A stretch of DNA of 42,752 nucleotides from Sphingomonas sp. (lineage in GTDB: Bacteria; Pseudomonadota; Alphaproteobacteria; Sphingomonadales; Sphingomonadaceae): positions 1-42,752 of the forward strand of contig JAICXF010000009.1 in NCBI GenBank assembly GCA_025981625.1, written 5' to 3'. This document shows, in pieces, positions 32,597-39,764 of this stretch. Position numbers and translations under genes: made by a program. The notes beneath the pieces were generated by a model that was given only the letters and a program-made list of their open reading frames with translations, did not search any database and was not told where the DNA came from. How positions within the stretch are numbered: position 1 is the stretch's first letter; every line of letters starts with the position of its first letter.

Positions 32597-34224
32597 CCGT
32601 CAATCCATCCGGCTGGCGGCCGTCCGCGCCCGCGAACGAAGACGGAGAGGCGCAAACGGTCACCGGCAATAGGGCACTCATGCTCGAAGAACCGCTGATC
32701 TTTGAGATCGGCAGCACCGAGCAGACAGGCGTCGATTTTGAAAGTTCCCCGGCGAAGGCCGGGGCCCAGGGCGAAGCTCAACCAGCGCCTGCCGGCGCTC
32801 CTGGACCCCGGCCTTCGCCGGGGCACAGGCTGGCCAATCTTGAGCGTAACCGCGAGATCGGCCTGTCCGGCCTCAGCGAGCCGGAGACCGTTCGCCACTA
32901 CACCCGCCTGTCACGCCAGAATTACGCCATCGATCTCGGCCTTTTCCCGCTCGGCTCGTGCACGATGAAGCATAATCCGCGCCTCAACGAGAAAGTCGCG
33001 CGGATGCCGGGTTTCGCCGACGTTCACCCGCTCCAGCCGCAGGAGACCGTGCAAGGCGCGCTTCAGGTCATCAACGAGCTCGCCTTTTGGCTGCTCGACC
33101 TGACCGGCATGTACGGGGTCGCGATGAGCCCCAAGGCGGGCGCCCACGGCGAGCTGTGCGGTTTGCTCTGCATCCGCGCGGCGCTCGAGGCCCGCGGCGA
33201 CATGCGAGAGGTGGTGCTGGTTCCCGAGAGCGCCCATGGGACGAATCCCGCTACCGCGGCATTCGCCGGCTATCGGGTCGAGAACATTCCCGCCAACGAG
33301 GCTGGCCGCGTAGACCTCGATGCGCTGAAGTCGCGGCTCGCGCCGGATGTCGCGGCGGTGATGATCACCAACCCGAACACCTGCGGCCTGTTCGAACCCG
33401 ACATGAGGGCGATCAGAGATGCCGTCCACGCGGCGGGTGCGTTCGTCTATTGCGACGGCGCCAACTTCAACGCGATCGTCGGCAAGGTCCGCCCCGGCGA
33501 TCTTGGCATCGACGCGATGCACATCAATCTCCACAAGACCTTCTCGACGCCGCACGGCGGCGGCGGTCCGGGCTCGGGGCCCGTCGTATTGTCCGAAGCG
33601 CTCGCGCCGTTCGGGCCGCTGCCCTTCGTCGCGAGGATGCCGGATGGCACGTTCAAGATTGTCGAGGAGGAGAGTGCGGGCGACGACCATCCGAATGCGT
33701 TCGGACGGATGGTCGCTTTTCACGGCCAGATGGGAATGTTCTCGCGGGCACTCGCGTACATCCTCAGCCACGGCGCCGACGGTCTGAAGCAGGTCGCCGA
33801 GGACGCGGTGCTCAACGCCAATTACATCCTGCGCAGCCTGTCGGATGTGCTTGATGCGCCGTTCGCGGCAAGCGGCCCGTGCATGCACGAGGCGATCTTC
33901 TCCGACCGCGGCTTCGCCGATGATGTCAACACGCTCGACCTCGCCAAGGCGCTGATCGACGAGGGCTTCCACCCGATGACCATGTATTTCCCGCTCGTCG
34001 TCCACGGCGCGATGCTGGTCGAACCGACCGAGACAGAATCGAAGGCCAGCCTGGACCAGTTCATCATGGCGGTTCGTTCGATTGCCGAGCGCGCGAAGGC
34101 GGGCGACAAGAGTCTCAAGGCGGCCCCGGTGTATGCGCCCCGCCGGCGGCTCGATGAGACCTTGGCGGCAAGGAAGCCCGTGCTAACCTATCGGGAACCA
34201 AAGGCGACTCAAGCCGCGGAGTGA
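32593..34224 (+). CDS. gcvPB: Glycine dehydrogenase (decarboxylating) subunit 2, with in-frame palindrome insertion
   Basis: 543 residues. PLP-bearing half of the split P protein; the Schiff-base Lys is K315 in [18 protein letters not shown]. Other landmarks are [20 protein letters not shown] and [16 protein letters not shown] at 32593 overlaps the gcvPA stop with GGAGG 7 nt upstream; a GTG two codons earlier is less likely. Residues about 52-77 (SPAKAGAQ ... PGPRPSPG) come from a palindromic repeat between the family's N-terminal FE...GVD and HRLANLERN segments, while the rest follows the family. The enzyme is likely still active since the insertion is in a variable N-terminal linker. Confidence 0.95.
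   Translation: MTVNPSGWRPSAPANEDGEAQTVTGNRALMLEEPLIFEIGSTEQTGVDFESSPAKAGAQGEAQPAPAGAPGPRPSPGHRLANLERNREIGLSGLSEPETVRHYTRLSRQNYAIDLGLFPLGSCTMKHNPRLNEKVARMPGFADVHPLQPQETVQGALQVINELAFWLLDLTGMYGVAMSPKAGAHGELCGLLCIRAALEARGDMREVVLVPESAHGTNPATAAFAGYRVENIPANEAGRVDLDALKSRLAPDVAAVMITNPNTCGLFEPDMRAIRDAVHAAGAFVYCDGANFNAIVGKVRPGDLGIDAMHINLHKTFSTPHGGGGPGSGPVVLSEALAPFGPLPFVARMPDGTFKIVEEESAGDDHPNAFGRMVAFHGQMGMFSRALAYILSHGADGLKQVAEDAVLNANYILRSLSDVLDAPFAASGPCMHEAIFSDRGFADDVNTLDLAKALIDEGFHPMTMYFPLVVHGAMLVEPTETESKASLDQFIMAVRSIAERAKAGDKSLKAAPVYAPRRRLDETLAARKPVLTYREPKATQAAE
32747..32823. repeat. Palindromic repeat inserted in frame in gcvPB
   Basis: Arms 32747-32770 and 32800-32823 are inverted copies with 23 of 24 positions matching (CCCCGGCGAAGGCCGGGG core, then CCAGG with one difference) around a 29-nt spacer. 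It resembles the element in glyS in layout and in its CCCCGxGAAxGCxGGGG-CCCAG half, and is read in the same frame in its left arm (PAKAGAQ). Confidence 0.9.
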
Positions 34225-34245
34225 AACGCCAGGGGAAGGGGTCCC

Positions 34246-34764
34246 ATGCAAGTACAGGCTCATCCGGTGCAGCCGAGCTGGACCGGTTATGCGATCTCGA
34301 TCGGCATCATCATCATCGTGTTGGGGCTGAGGATGCGCGGCATGAGCAAGATGCGGCCGCTCAAGCTCGAGCGGCTATGGATCGTTCCGGCGGTGTATCT
34401 GGTGGTCGCCGCGATCATGTTCGTGCAGCTTCCGCCCGGCGGATGGGTGGCGATCGCTTCGCTCGTTGGCTTGCTCATCGGTGCGGGCATCGGCTGGCAA
34501 CGCGGCAAGATGATGCACATCAACGTCGATCCTGACACGCATGCGTTGAACCAGAAGGCATCGCCGGCGGCGATGGCGTTCCTGCTCCTGCTGATCGCCA
34601 TCCGAGCGGGGGCCCGTGCGGTCATCGGCGGATCGGGCGCCGTCAGCCCGGCGATGCTGACCGATCCGCTGATTGCCTTCGCGCTGGGAATGTTCACGCT
34701 GACGCGCCTCGAAATGTATCTCAGGGGCAAGCGGCTGCTCGAGGAGGCGCGCGGCAGGGTGTGA
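34246..34764 (+). CDS. Membrane protein, DUF1453/CcdC-like
   Basis: 172 residues with about five helices (12-28, 45-62, 66-85, 103-122, 135-150). The pattern MRPLKLERLWIVPAVYL followed by two short helices and INVDPDTHALNQKASP resembles DUF1453 (CcdC-like) proteins, linked in Bacillus to cytochrome c biogenesis, though the role is not settled. AGGGGAAGGGG stands 8-18 nt upstream of the ATG. The stop overlaps the ATG of the next gene (TGATG). Confidence 0.65.
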   Translation: MQVQAHPVQPSWTGYAISIGIIIIVLGLRMRGMSKMRPLKLERLWIVPAVYLVVAAIMFVQLPPGGWVAIASLVGLLIGAGIGWQRGKMMHINVDPDTHALNQKASPAAMAFLLLLIAIRAGARAVIGGSGAVSPAMLTDPLIAFALGMFTLTRLEMYLRGKRLLEEARGRV

Positions 34765-35396
34765 TGGCCGGCGAGCGCTTCTACGAAGCAACCGCCTCGG
34801 GAGCGAAGCGCTCGGCGCCGGCGGCCGTCCGCAATCGCGAGCCGATTTCCGAAGTTCTCGCCGAATGGCTTCCAGCTTCCGGACTTGTGCTGGAAATTGC
34901 CAGCGGCACCGGCGAGCATGCCGCTTATTTCGCCGAGCGGTTCCCGGAGCTTCAATGGCAGCCGAGCGACATCCATCCCGACGCGCTGGCGTCGATCGGC
35001 GCCTGGCGAGATAGCTCTGACCTGAGCAATCTGCTCGCACCGCTGCCTATCGACTCAGCCGCGGCGGACTGGCCGATCGAACGAGCCGACGCGCTGCTCA
35101 GCATCAACATGGTGCACATCAGCCCGTGGGCCTCGGCGCTTGGGCTGCTCGACGGCGCTGCCCGCCTGCTCGGATCCGGCGCACCGCTGATCCTTTACGG
35201 TCCGTGGATCAGCGATGATGTCGCCACAGCGACGAGCAACCTTGCTTTCGATGCAGACTTGAAGCGCCGCAACCCTGAGTGGGGGCTCAGGAAAGTCGAA
35301 GAGTTCGCCAGTGCGGCGCGCGAGCGAGGGGTCGAGCTTGAGTCAACGCGGCCCATGCCGGCCAACAATCTGATGCTCCTTCTGCGCCCGCGTTAA
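34764..35396 (+). CDS. DUF938 SAM-dependent methyltransferase-like protein
   Basis: 210 residues. It contains the DUF938 signature: SAPAAVRNREPISEVLAEWL, then the SAM motif VLEIASGTGEHAAYFA (about 42-57), the downstream WQPSDIHP, INMVHISPW, and LYGPW. It ends in NNLMLLLRPR. The substrate is unknown. ATG at 34764 overlaps the preceding stop; the GTG just before it is not needed. It is probably co-transcribed with the DUF1453-like gene. Confidence 0.88.
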   Translation: MAGERFYEATASGAKRSAPAAVRNREPISEVLAEWLPASGLVLEIASGTGEHAAYFAERFPELQWQPSDIHPDALASIGAWRDSSDLSNLLAPLPIDSAAADWPIERADALLSINMVHISPWASALGLLDGAARLLGSGAPLILYGPWISDDVATATSNLAFDADLKRRNPEWGLRKVEEFASAARERGVELESTRPMPANNLMLLLRPR

Positions 35397-35430
35397 AGCA
35401 AGATTTACCTCGTCCTGCTAAGGCAGAAGC

Positions 35431-35844
35431 ATGGACGAGAGTAGCGTTACCCAGAACCGACGTTCGCGGCGATCGCCTGTGCTTCTTGCCGCGACGGTCG
35501 AAATCGACGGCGTTCCGGTCGCCGTGAAACTGCGCAACCTTTCGGAGCAGGGGGCGCTGATCGAGGCCGATCGCCTGCCGGACGAAGGCGCGGACACCTA
35601 TTTCCAGCGTAACGACATGCGCCTCAAGAGCCGCATCGTGTGGGTCCAGGGCAAGTTCGCCGGAGTCGCGTTCAACACGCCGCTCAATCGCGAGGAAGTG
35701 CTGCGTCATATCCCAGCGCCCAAGCCTAGAGCGCACGCGGATTTCCGGCGGCCGGGCCTGAACTCGCGCCCGCTTACCGCATATGAGCGAAGCATGATCT
35801 CGAGTTGGATCGCGACCGCGCAGATCGATTTGATCGACGACTGA
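35431..35844 (+). CDS. PilZ domain protein (single domain)
   Basis: 137 residues. The c-di-GMP signature is present: the RxxxR element in QNRRSRRSPV (about 9-17) and NLSEQGAL (38-45; N/DxSxxG). The rest of the barrel extends to about residue 95, followed by a basic and hydrophilic C-terminus. It likely binds c-di-GMP in the cytosol and acts on a partner. Its stop (TGA) directly abuts the stop of the opposing PilZ gene, forming TGATCA. Confidence 0.83.
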   Translation: MDESSVTQNRRSRRSPVLLAATVEIDGVPVAVKLRNLSEQGALIEADRLPDEGADTYFQRNDMRLKSRIVWVQGKFAGVAFNTPLNREEVLRHIPAPKPRAHADFRRPGLNSRPLTAYERSMISSWIATAQIDLIDD

Positions 35845-36486
35845 TCAGCCGGCGGCCAGTTGCCGTCCTGACTGCTGCTTTTGCAGGAACTCCATCAATT
35901 GATCGACCGGCAACACCCGGTTGAAGCCGATCCCGTAGAAGTCTCCGTCCCGCCATTTGACCACGCCCGCGCTCGCGGCAAATCCGGGAGTGCTGACGAT
36001 CACGTGCGCGTCGATGCCCACCTCGGCTTCCATCCGGACGCAGACGCCGCCTTGAGAGATGTTGATGCCGCGAGAGCGATGGAGGTCGGCGTCCTGTCGC
36101 ACCCAGACGAGGCAATCGAGCGCGATCCGCGGCATTCGCGGTTGCGGCCCGTCAGCGGATTGGGTGAGCAGGGCAACGACATCGATCGGCTGGTCGAAGC
36201 TCACGCCGATCAGGCCGTCGTCGGTCCATTGACTCTCGCCGGTCACCGTCACCCCGTGCTTGAGCTCGACCGAAACAGAGGTCCCGACCTCGATCGGCGA
36301 GTAGGGGCGGATCATCATTCCCCCGGCCGAGATGTTGCGGATCAGACAGAGCTCGCGCCGTCCGTCAACGATCAGCGCACCGACCCGCAACAGGCTGAAA
36401 TAGCGCTCGCCCGTTCGGCGTTCCGGTCGTATCGGGGAAGCCGAAGAAAGCGAATAAAGAGTAGTTTCAACCCGTTGCTTGCCCAA
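35845..36486 (-). CDS. Tandem PilZ domain protein
   Basis: 213 residues from TTG at 36486, which has GGAG 7 nt upstream; a GTG at 36561 gives 238 residues but lacks a ribosome site. The first PilZ domain (about 20-110) has RRTGER and NISAGGMMI, a plausible c-di-GMP site. The second (about 118-200) has NISQGGVCV but lacks the full RxxxR, so it may not bind the ligand. The arrangement suggests a receptor with one sensing and one structural domain. It converges with the single-domain PilZ gene. Confidence 0.8.
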   Translation of the reverse strand: MGKQRVETTLYSLSSASPIRPERRTGERYFSLLRVGALIVDGRRELCLIRNISAGGMMIRPYSPIEVGTSVSVELKHGVTVTGESQWTDDGLIGVSFDQPIDVVALLTQSADGPQPRMPRIALDCLVWVRQDADLHRSRGINISQGGVCVRMEAEVGIDAHVIVSTPGFAASAGVVKWRDGDFYGIGFNRVLPVDQLMEFLQKQQSGRQLAAG

Positions 36487-36661
36487 GTGCGGACTCCGAT
36501 GATCGATTAGCGCAACCTCGAGTTGCCCCAATCCCGTCCGATTGCTCGGACACGTCCCCACTGTTGCCGGTGTATAGAGTGATACTTACCAGAGGGTTTC
36601 CGCCGCCCCGATGAGGCCGTTTGCCGACGAAGCCGGCGAGGCGTAGAATTGCCGGACGGAA

Positions 36662-37651
36662 ATGGCGGTCTCGATCACTTGGATCTTCGGCATTGCGGCC
36701 CTGCTCGCGGCACGTGCGGTGCCGGCGGCGGCAATGGTTCCGGCAAGGGCCATGGGTCCGCCCGAGACGGCAGTGGACCGGTCCACGCAGACCCAGGACG
36801 TTCGCTTCCGCAACGACGGGCAAGACCGAATGACGGTCCCTGTCCGGATCTCCGGCTTGGGCCCGTTCCAATTCCTCGTCGATACCGCTGCGGACCGGTC
36901 GGCTGTGTCACGCACCATCGTTGACCGGTTGAAATTCCAGCCGGCGAGCGGTGCCGAGCTCCACAGCCTGACCGGAGTGTCGGCCGTCATGACCGCGCAT
37001 GTGCCGGGCGTCGCCTTGAGCAGGGTGCCGGCGCGGGAAATCGAAGCCGCCGTGCTCGAGGATTCGAACATGGGAGCGGACGGCATCGTCGGCTCGGACC
37101 TGCTGCGCAACCAGCGAGTCCAGTTCGACTTCGCGACGCGGACCATGTCGGTCGTGCCCGCTTATGCACCCGATCCGGCTGATGAGCCCGGCGCCATCGT
37201 CATCCGCGCCAAGCGCACGAATGGTCGACTGATCGTGACCGATGTGAATATCGCGGGTCAGCGGGTCACGATGGTCCTCGACACGGGCGCCGAGGTCAGC
37301 ATCGGCAACGAGGCGCTGCACCGCAAGCTGCTCCGCAAGGGCCTCGTCGACCTCGAACACGGCGTTCAGCTCGATTCGGTGACGGGAGGCCAGATCCAGG
37401 GCGACTCGATGGTCATTCCCGAGCTCGCGACGTCGGAGGGCGTTGCGCTCAGCAATTTGGTGGTCGTTTTCGTCGACGCGCACACCTTCAAGCAATTGAA
37501 GCTCGACCAAAAACCGGCTCTGTTGCTCGGCATGAACGCCATTCGCGCTTTCAAGAAGGTTTCGATCGATTTCGCCAATCGGCGATTCCGGGTGGTGCTG
37601 CCCGAGCACAGCGGCATCGAAACGCGTTTCGCTTCGGCTGCCCGCAAATAG
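36662..37651 (+). CDS. Exported aspartyl protease with two retropepsin-like domains
   Basis: 329 residues, signal peptide MAVSITWIFGIAALLAARAV (cleavage near AAA at 22-24). Two retropepsin-like halves are seen: D74 in FLVDTAADRSAV (DTA, altered from DTG) and D207 in MVLDTGAEVSIG. Each is followed by a distal hydrophobic-Gly segment (GIVGSDLL; LLLGMNAI) as in the aspartyl-protease fold. The two motifs in one chain could form an intramolecular dimer like pepsin. Location periplasmic; substrate unknown. ATG at 36662; no partner gene is obvious. Confidence 0.83.
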   Translation: MAVSITWIFGIAALLAARAVPAAAMVPARAMGPPETAVDRSTQTQDVRFRNDGQDRMTVPVRISGLGPFQFLVDTAADRSAVSRTIVDRLKFQPASGAELHSLTGVSAVMTAHVPGVALSRVPAREIEAAVLEDSNMGADGIVGSDLLRNQRVQFDFATRTMSVVPAYAPDPADEPGAIVIRAKRTNGRLIVTDVNIAGQRVTMVLDTGAEVSIGNEALHRKLLRKGLVDLEHGVQLDSVTGGQIQGDSMVIPELATSEGVALSNLVVVFVDAHTFKQLKLDQKPALLLGMNAIRAFKKVSIDFANRRFRVVLPEHSGIETRFASAARK

Positions 37652-37686
37652 CTTCGGGTCGGCGTCCCTCATCCGGCCGGGCAACG

Positions 37687-38046
37687 ATGGCCAGTGAAAT
37701 CACCATCGCGCTGCGCGATTATGATCCGACGATTGTCGACGCGTATCGAGCGCTGTTCCCCGACGATCCCGGCAAATCGCCCGAGTTGCTCGACTGGCGG
37801 TTCGCGGCGAACCCGCACGGCCGGGCGAAGTTCGCGATTGCCTCTTCATCCGACGGCATACTCGGGATGATCGCACTGGTGCCGACGAAGCTGCGCAACC
37901 TGCCCGGCGAGGCGCTCGGTTATCAGGCGATCGACACGTCGGTGCATCCCTCGGCGCGCGGACGGGGTCTGTTCGTCAAGATGGGGAAGCTCGCCGAAGA
38001 TCCGGCTGTGCTTGGCGGTGACATCGCATCACACATGCCGTCATAA
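37687..38046 (+). pseudogene. GNAT-family acetyltransferase, 5' remnant
   Basis: 119 residues resembling the N-terminal third of GNAT proteins found with polysaccharide genes (LLDWRFAANPHG, GMIALVPTKLRN, DTSVHPSARGRGLFVKMGKLA). The family normally runs to about 350 residues; here the frame stops soon after the acetyl-CoA-binding loop. No continuation is found in the other two frames before the next gene, so the 3' part was probably deleted rather than frameshifted. Confidence 0.65.
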
Positions 38047-38215
38047 GACAGATACAATACCCGCGCACTCGGACGGGAATCGCGGGTCATTGTTGGCCGT
38101 CGTCCATCACTGCGGCCATGGTTGCAGACCGAAACCAGCTTTGCCAGCACCGCTTTGACAGGCGGCCGAACAGTGGCCGGTGGACGGCCCTGGGCGCCGA
38201 TGCCATTCACCGGTC

Positions 38216-39301
38216 GTGGCGAAGATTGCTTTCCTCATTCCCAACCTCGCGGGCGGCGGCGCGGAACGGGTCGCGGTCACGTTGGTCGGAGCCCTGGCGG
38301 ACAGGGGGCACGACGTCGATCTGCTGGTCATGGAGAAATGGGGCGAGCTGACCGATCAGGTCCATCCCGCAGTGCGGCTGATTGACCTCAAGGCTCACCG
38401 GACGCGCAATGTCATCTGGCCGCTCGTCCGCTATCTTCGCCGCCGCCGGCCGGACGTATTACAGGTATCGATGTGGCCGTTGACCATTGTCGGCATCATC
38501 GCCGCGAAGCTCAGCGGTGGGTGGGTCCGCTGCATCGTTAGCGATCATGCCGTTTTGTCCGATCATTATGGCCGTTCCTCGCATCGGGCGATCGCCGCTT
38601 CGGTGCGCCTGTTTTACCCGCTTGCTGCTGCAAGGGTTGGCGTGTCGGCCGGTGCTGCCGAGGATCTCGGGAGGCTTTCCGGGCTGCCTGCGTCGGCGTT
38701 CACAATAATACCAAACCCGATAGCCTTTCCGGATCACGTCGACCGCAGTCCCGAGTTGGAATCCTTGTGGGGTGAATGCGCCAAACGGATTCTGACCGTT
38801 GGACAGCTCAAGCCGGAGAAGGATCATGCGCTTCTCATCCGGGCGTTCGCTCAACTGCCGCCGGCGCTTGGCGCCAAGCTGATCATTGCCGGCGAAGGGC
38901 CGTTGCGCCTGGAGCTGAGCGCGCTGGCCGAGCGGGTGGGGATCGCTGAACGGGTTTTGTTTCCTGGCTATGTTGCGGACCCGTGGCCGCTGTACATGTC
39001 CGCCGACCTGTTCGCGCTTTCCTCGCGCGAGGAGTCGTTCGGCAACGTGCTCGTGGAAGCGCTTTACGCCGGACTGCCGATTGTCAGCACCGACACGACC
39101 GGCGCGCGGAGCGTTCTCGAAGGAGGGCGCTGGGGGCGAGTGGTGCCGAAGGGCGATGCGAGCGAATTTGCCGCGGCCCTTCGCGGGGCACTGGATCGTC
39201 CCCGCGAGATCGAACCTCGAAGGCGTCGCGCACTCGAACTTTCTGGGCAAAGCGCGGTCGACGATTACGAACGGCTGCTGGTTGGGCCGCCCGCCGCTTG
39301 A
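38216..39301 (+). CDS. Family 4 glycosyltransferase
   Basis: 361 residues from GTG 38216 (MAKIAFLIPN); a GTG at 38180 is possible but the added residues do not fit the family. GT-B fold: N-terminal GGGAERVAVTLVGAL and C-terminal GT4 domain with LKPEKDH, the E-x7-E motif ESFGNVLVE, and YAGLPIVSTDTTGARSVL. It transfers a sugar from a nucleotide donor, probably in polysaccharide or glycolipid assembly at the inner face of the membrane. It follows the GNAT remnant on the same strand, suggesting the remains of a larger exopolysaccharide cluster. Confidence 0.9.
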   Translation: MAKIAFLIPNLAGGGAERVAVTLVGALADRGHDVDLLVMEKWGELTDQVHPAVRLIDLKAHRTRNVIWPLVRYLRRRRPDVLQVSMWPLTIVGIIAAKLSGGWVRCIVSDHAVLSDHYGRSSHRAIAASVRLFYPLAAARVGVSAGAAEDLGRLSGLPASAFTIIPNPIAFPDHVDRSPELESLWGECAKRILTVGQLKPEKDHALLIRAFAQLPPALGAKLIIAGEGPLRLELSALAERVGIAERVLFPGYVADPWPLYMSADLFALSSREESFGNVLVEALYAGLPIVSTDTTGARSVLEGGRWGRVVPKGDASEFAAALRGALDRPREIEPRRRRALELSGQSAVDDYERLLVGPPAA

Positions 39302-39471
39302 GGTGCGAGAAATTCACCCAGGCTCAGCGGTTGGGACTGTTCGGTCGTGCACAGCAGATCATCCGATTGGCTTCGGCACGAATCGGCAGGAGCGTACTCG
39401 ATTGGGGACCGTGGGCTCGCCTATCGACTGCGGCGGAGGCCGCGCCAGCCGTGGTGCAAGCCCCAAACGAA

Positions 39472-39497
39472 AAGCGCCCGCCTTTCGGCGAGCGCTT
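39472..39497 (-). terminator. Terminator of the 27-codon gene
   Basis: AAGCGC-C-CGCC (39472-39482) pairs with GGCG-A-GCGCTT (39487-39497), 10 pairs with one mismatch and a 4-nt loop. Read on the minus strand it is followed by TTCGTTTG. It closes the small minus-strand unit that starts near 39660. Confidence 0.65.
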
Positions 39498-39514
39498 CGT
39501 AAATCGTTGATATG

Positions 39515-39535
39515 TCGCCTGAACTCGTCAGGCGA
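39515..39535 (-). promoter_or_regulatory. Stem-loop after the 27-codon gene stop
   Basis: TCGCCTGA (39515-39522) and TCAGGCGA (39528-39535) form a perfect 8-bp stem with a 5-nt loop, six bases after the stop codon. It has no T tract. It could protect the 3' end of the transcript or be part of a small regulatory RNA. Confidence 0.5.
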
Positions 39536-39541
39536 AATCAG

Positions 39542-39625
39542 TTATCCGTTGGAACCGCCCGAGGCCCAGCCCGAACCCATGATCCAATCATAGATGCTGA
39601 AGCGAGTAGCTTTAACCTTCTTCAT
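39542..39625 (-). CDS. 27-residue peptide gene (new candidate)
   Basis: ATG at 39625, stop TAA at 39542. The peptide starts MKKVKATRFSIYDW and ends in a Gly/Ser/Trp-rich tail. AAAGGGG stands 8 nt before the ATG. A sigma-70-like promoter, a stem-loop and a terminator frame it, all on the minus strand, so it is a self-contained transcription unit between the GT4 gene and the CHASE2-EAL gene. The N-terminus is basic, the middle aromatic, and there is no signal peptide or Cys. I recognise no family; it could be a small regulator, signal peptide precursor or toxin. Existence as a translated peptide is inference. Confidence 0.6.
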   Translation of the reverse strand: MKKVKATRFSIYDWIMGSGWASGGSNG

Positions 39626-39667
39626 TACCGTTACCCCTTTTTTGGCTGCGATTCGGCAGTCGAAGGG

Positions 39668-39696
39668 ATATTAACCTTAATCGTTGTGGTTAGCAA
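39668..39696 (-). promoter_or_regulatory. Sigma-70-like promoter of the 27-codon gene
   Basis: On the minus strand TTGCTA (plus-strand 39691-39696) and TAATAT (39668-39673) are separated by 17 bp. The predicted start near 39661 gives a leader of about 36 nt. A CtrA-like box, TTAG-N7-TTAAC (39690-39705), overlaps the -35 element, and TTAACCTTAA (39671-39680) lies next to the -10. Confidence 0.55.
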
Positions 39697-39711
39697 ACCT
39701 TTAACCAAAGT

Positions 39712-39751
39712 AAGGACGCGCGGAATGCTCGTTTGGCGAGCCCGTGTCCTT
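39712..39751 (-). terminator. Hairpin after the CHASE2-EAL gene
   Basis: AAGGAC (39712-39717) pairs with GTCCTT (39746-39751), enclosing a second stem GCTCG/CGAGC. On the minus strand it is followed by ACTTTGG. It lies 13 bases after the CHASE2-EAL stop and separates it from the small gene. Confidence 0.55.
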
Positions 39752-39764
39752 GCTTGGGGTTAGT

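Noticed and set aside
32911..34005. 364-codon open frame on the minus strand opposite gcvPB
   Set aside because: Antisense shadow; gcvPB is certain from its PLP-binding motif.
38047..38215. Possible frameshifted continuation of the GNAT remnant
   Set aside because: All three forward frames were read; none resembles the missing acetyltransferase part, so deletion fits better than frameshift.
39512..39763. 83-codon plus-strand frame between the GT4 and CHASE2-EAL genes
   Set aside because: No ribosome site, and it covers the promoter, terminator and frame of the better supported minus-strand small gene.
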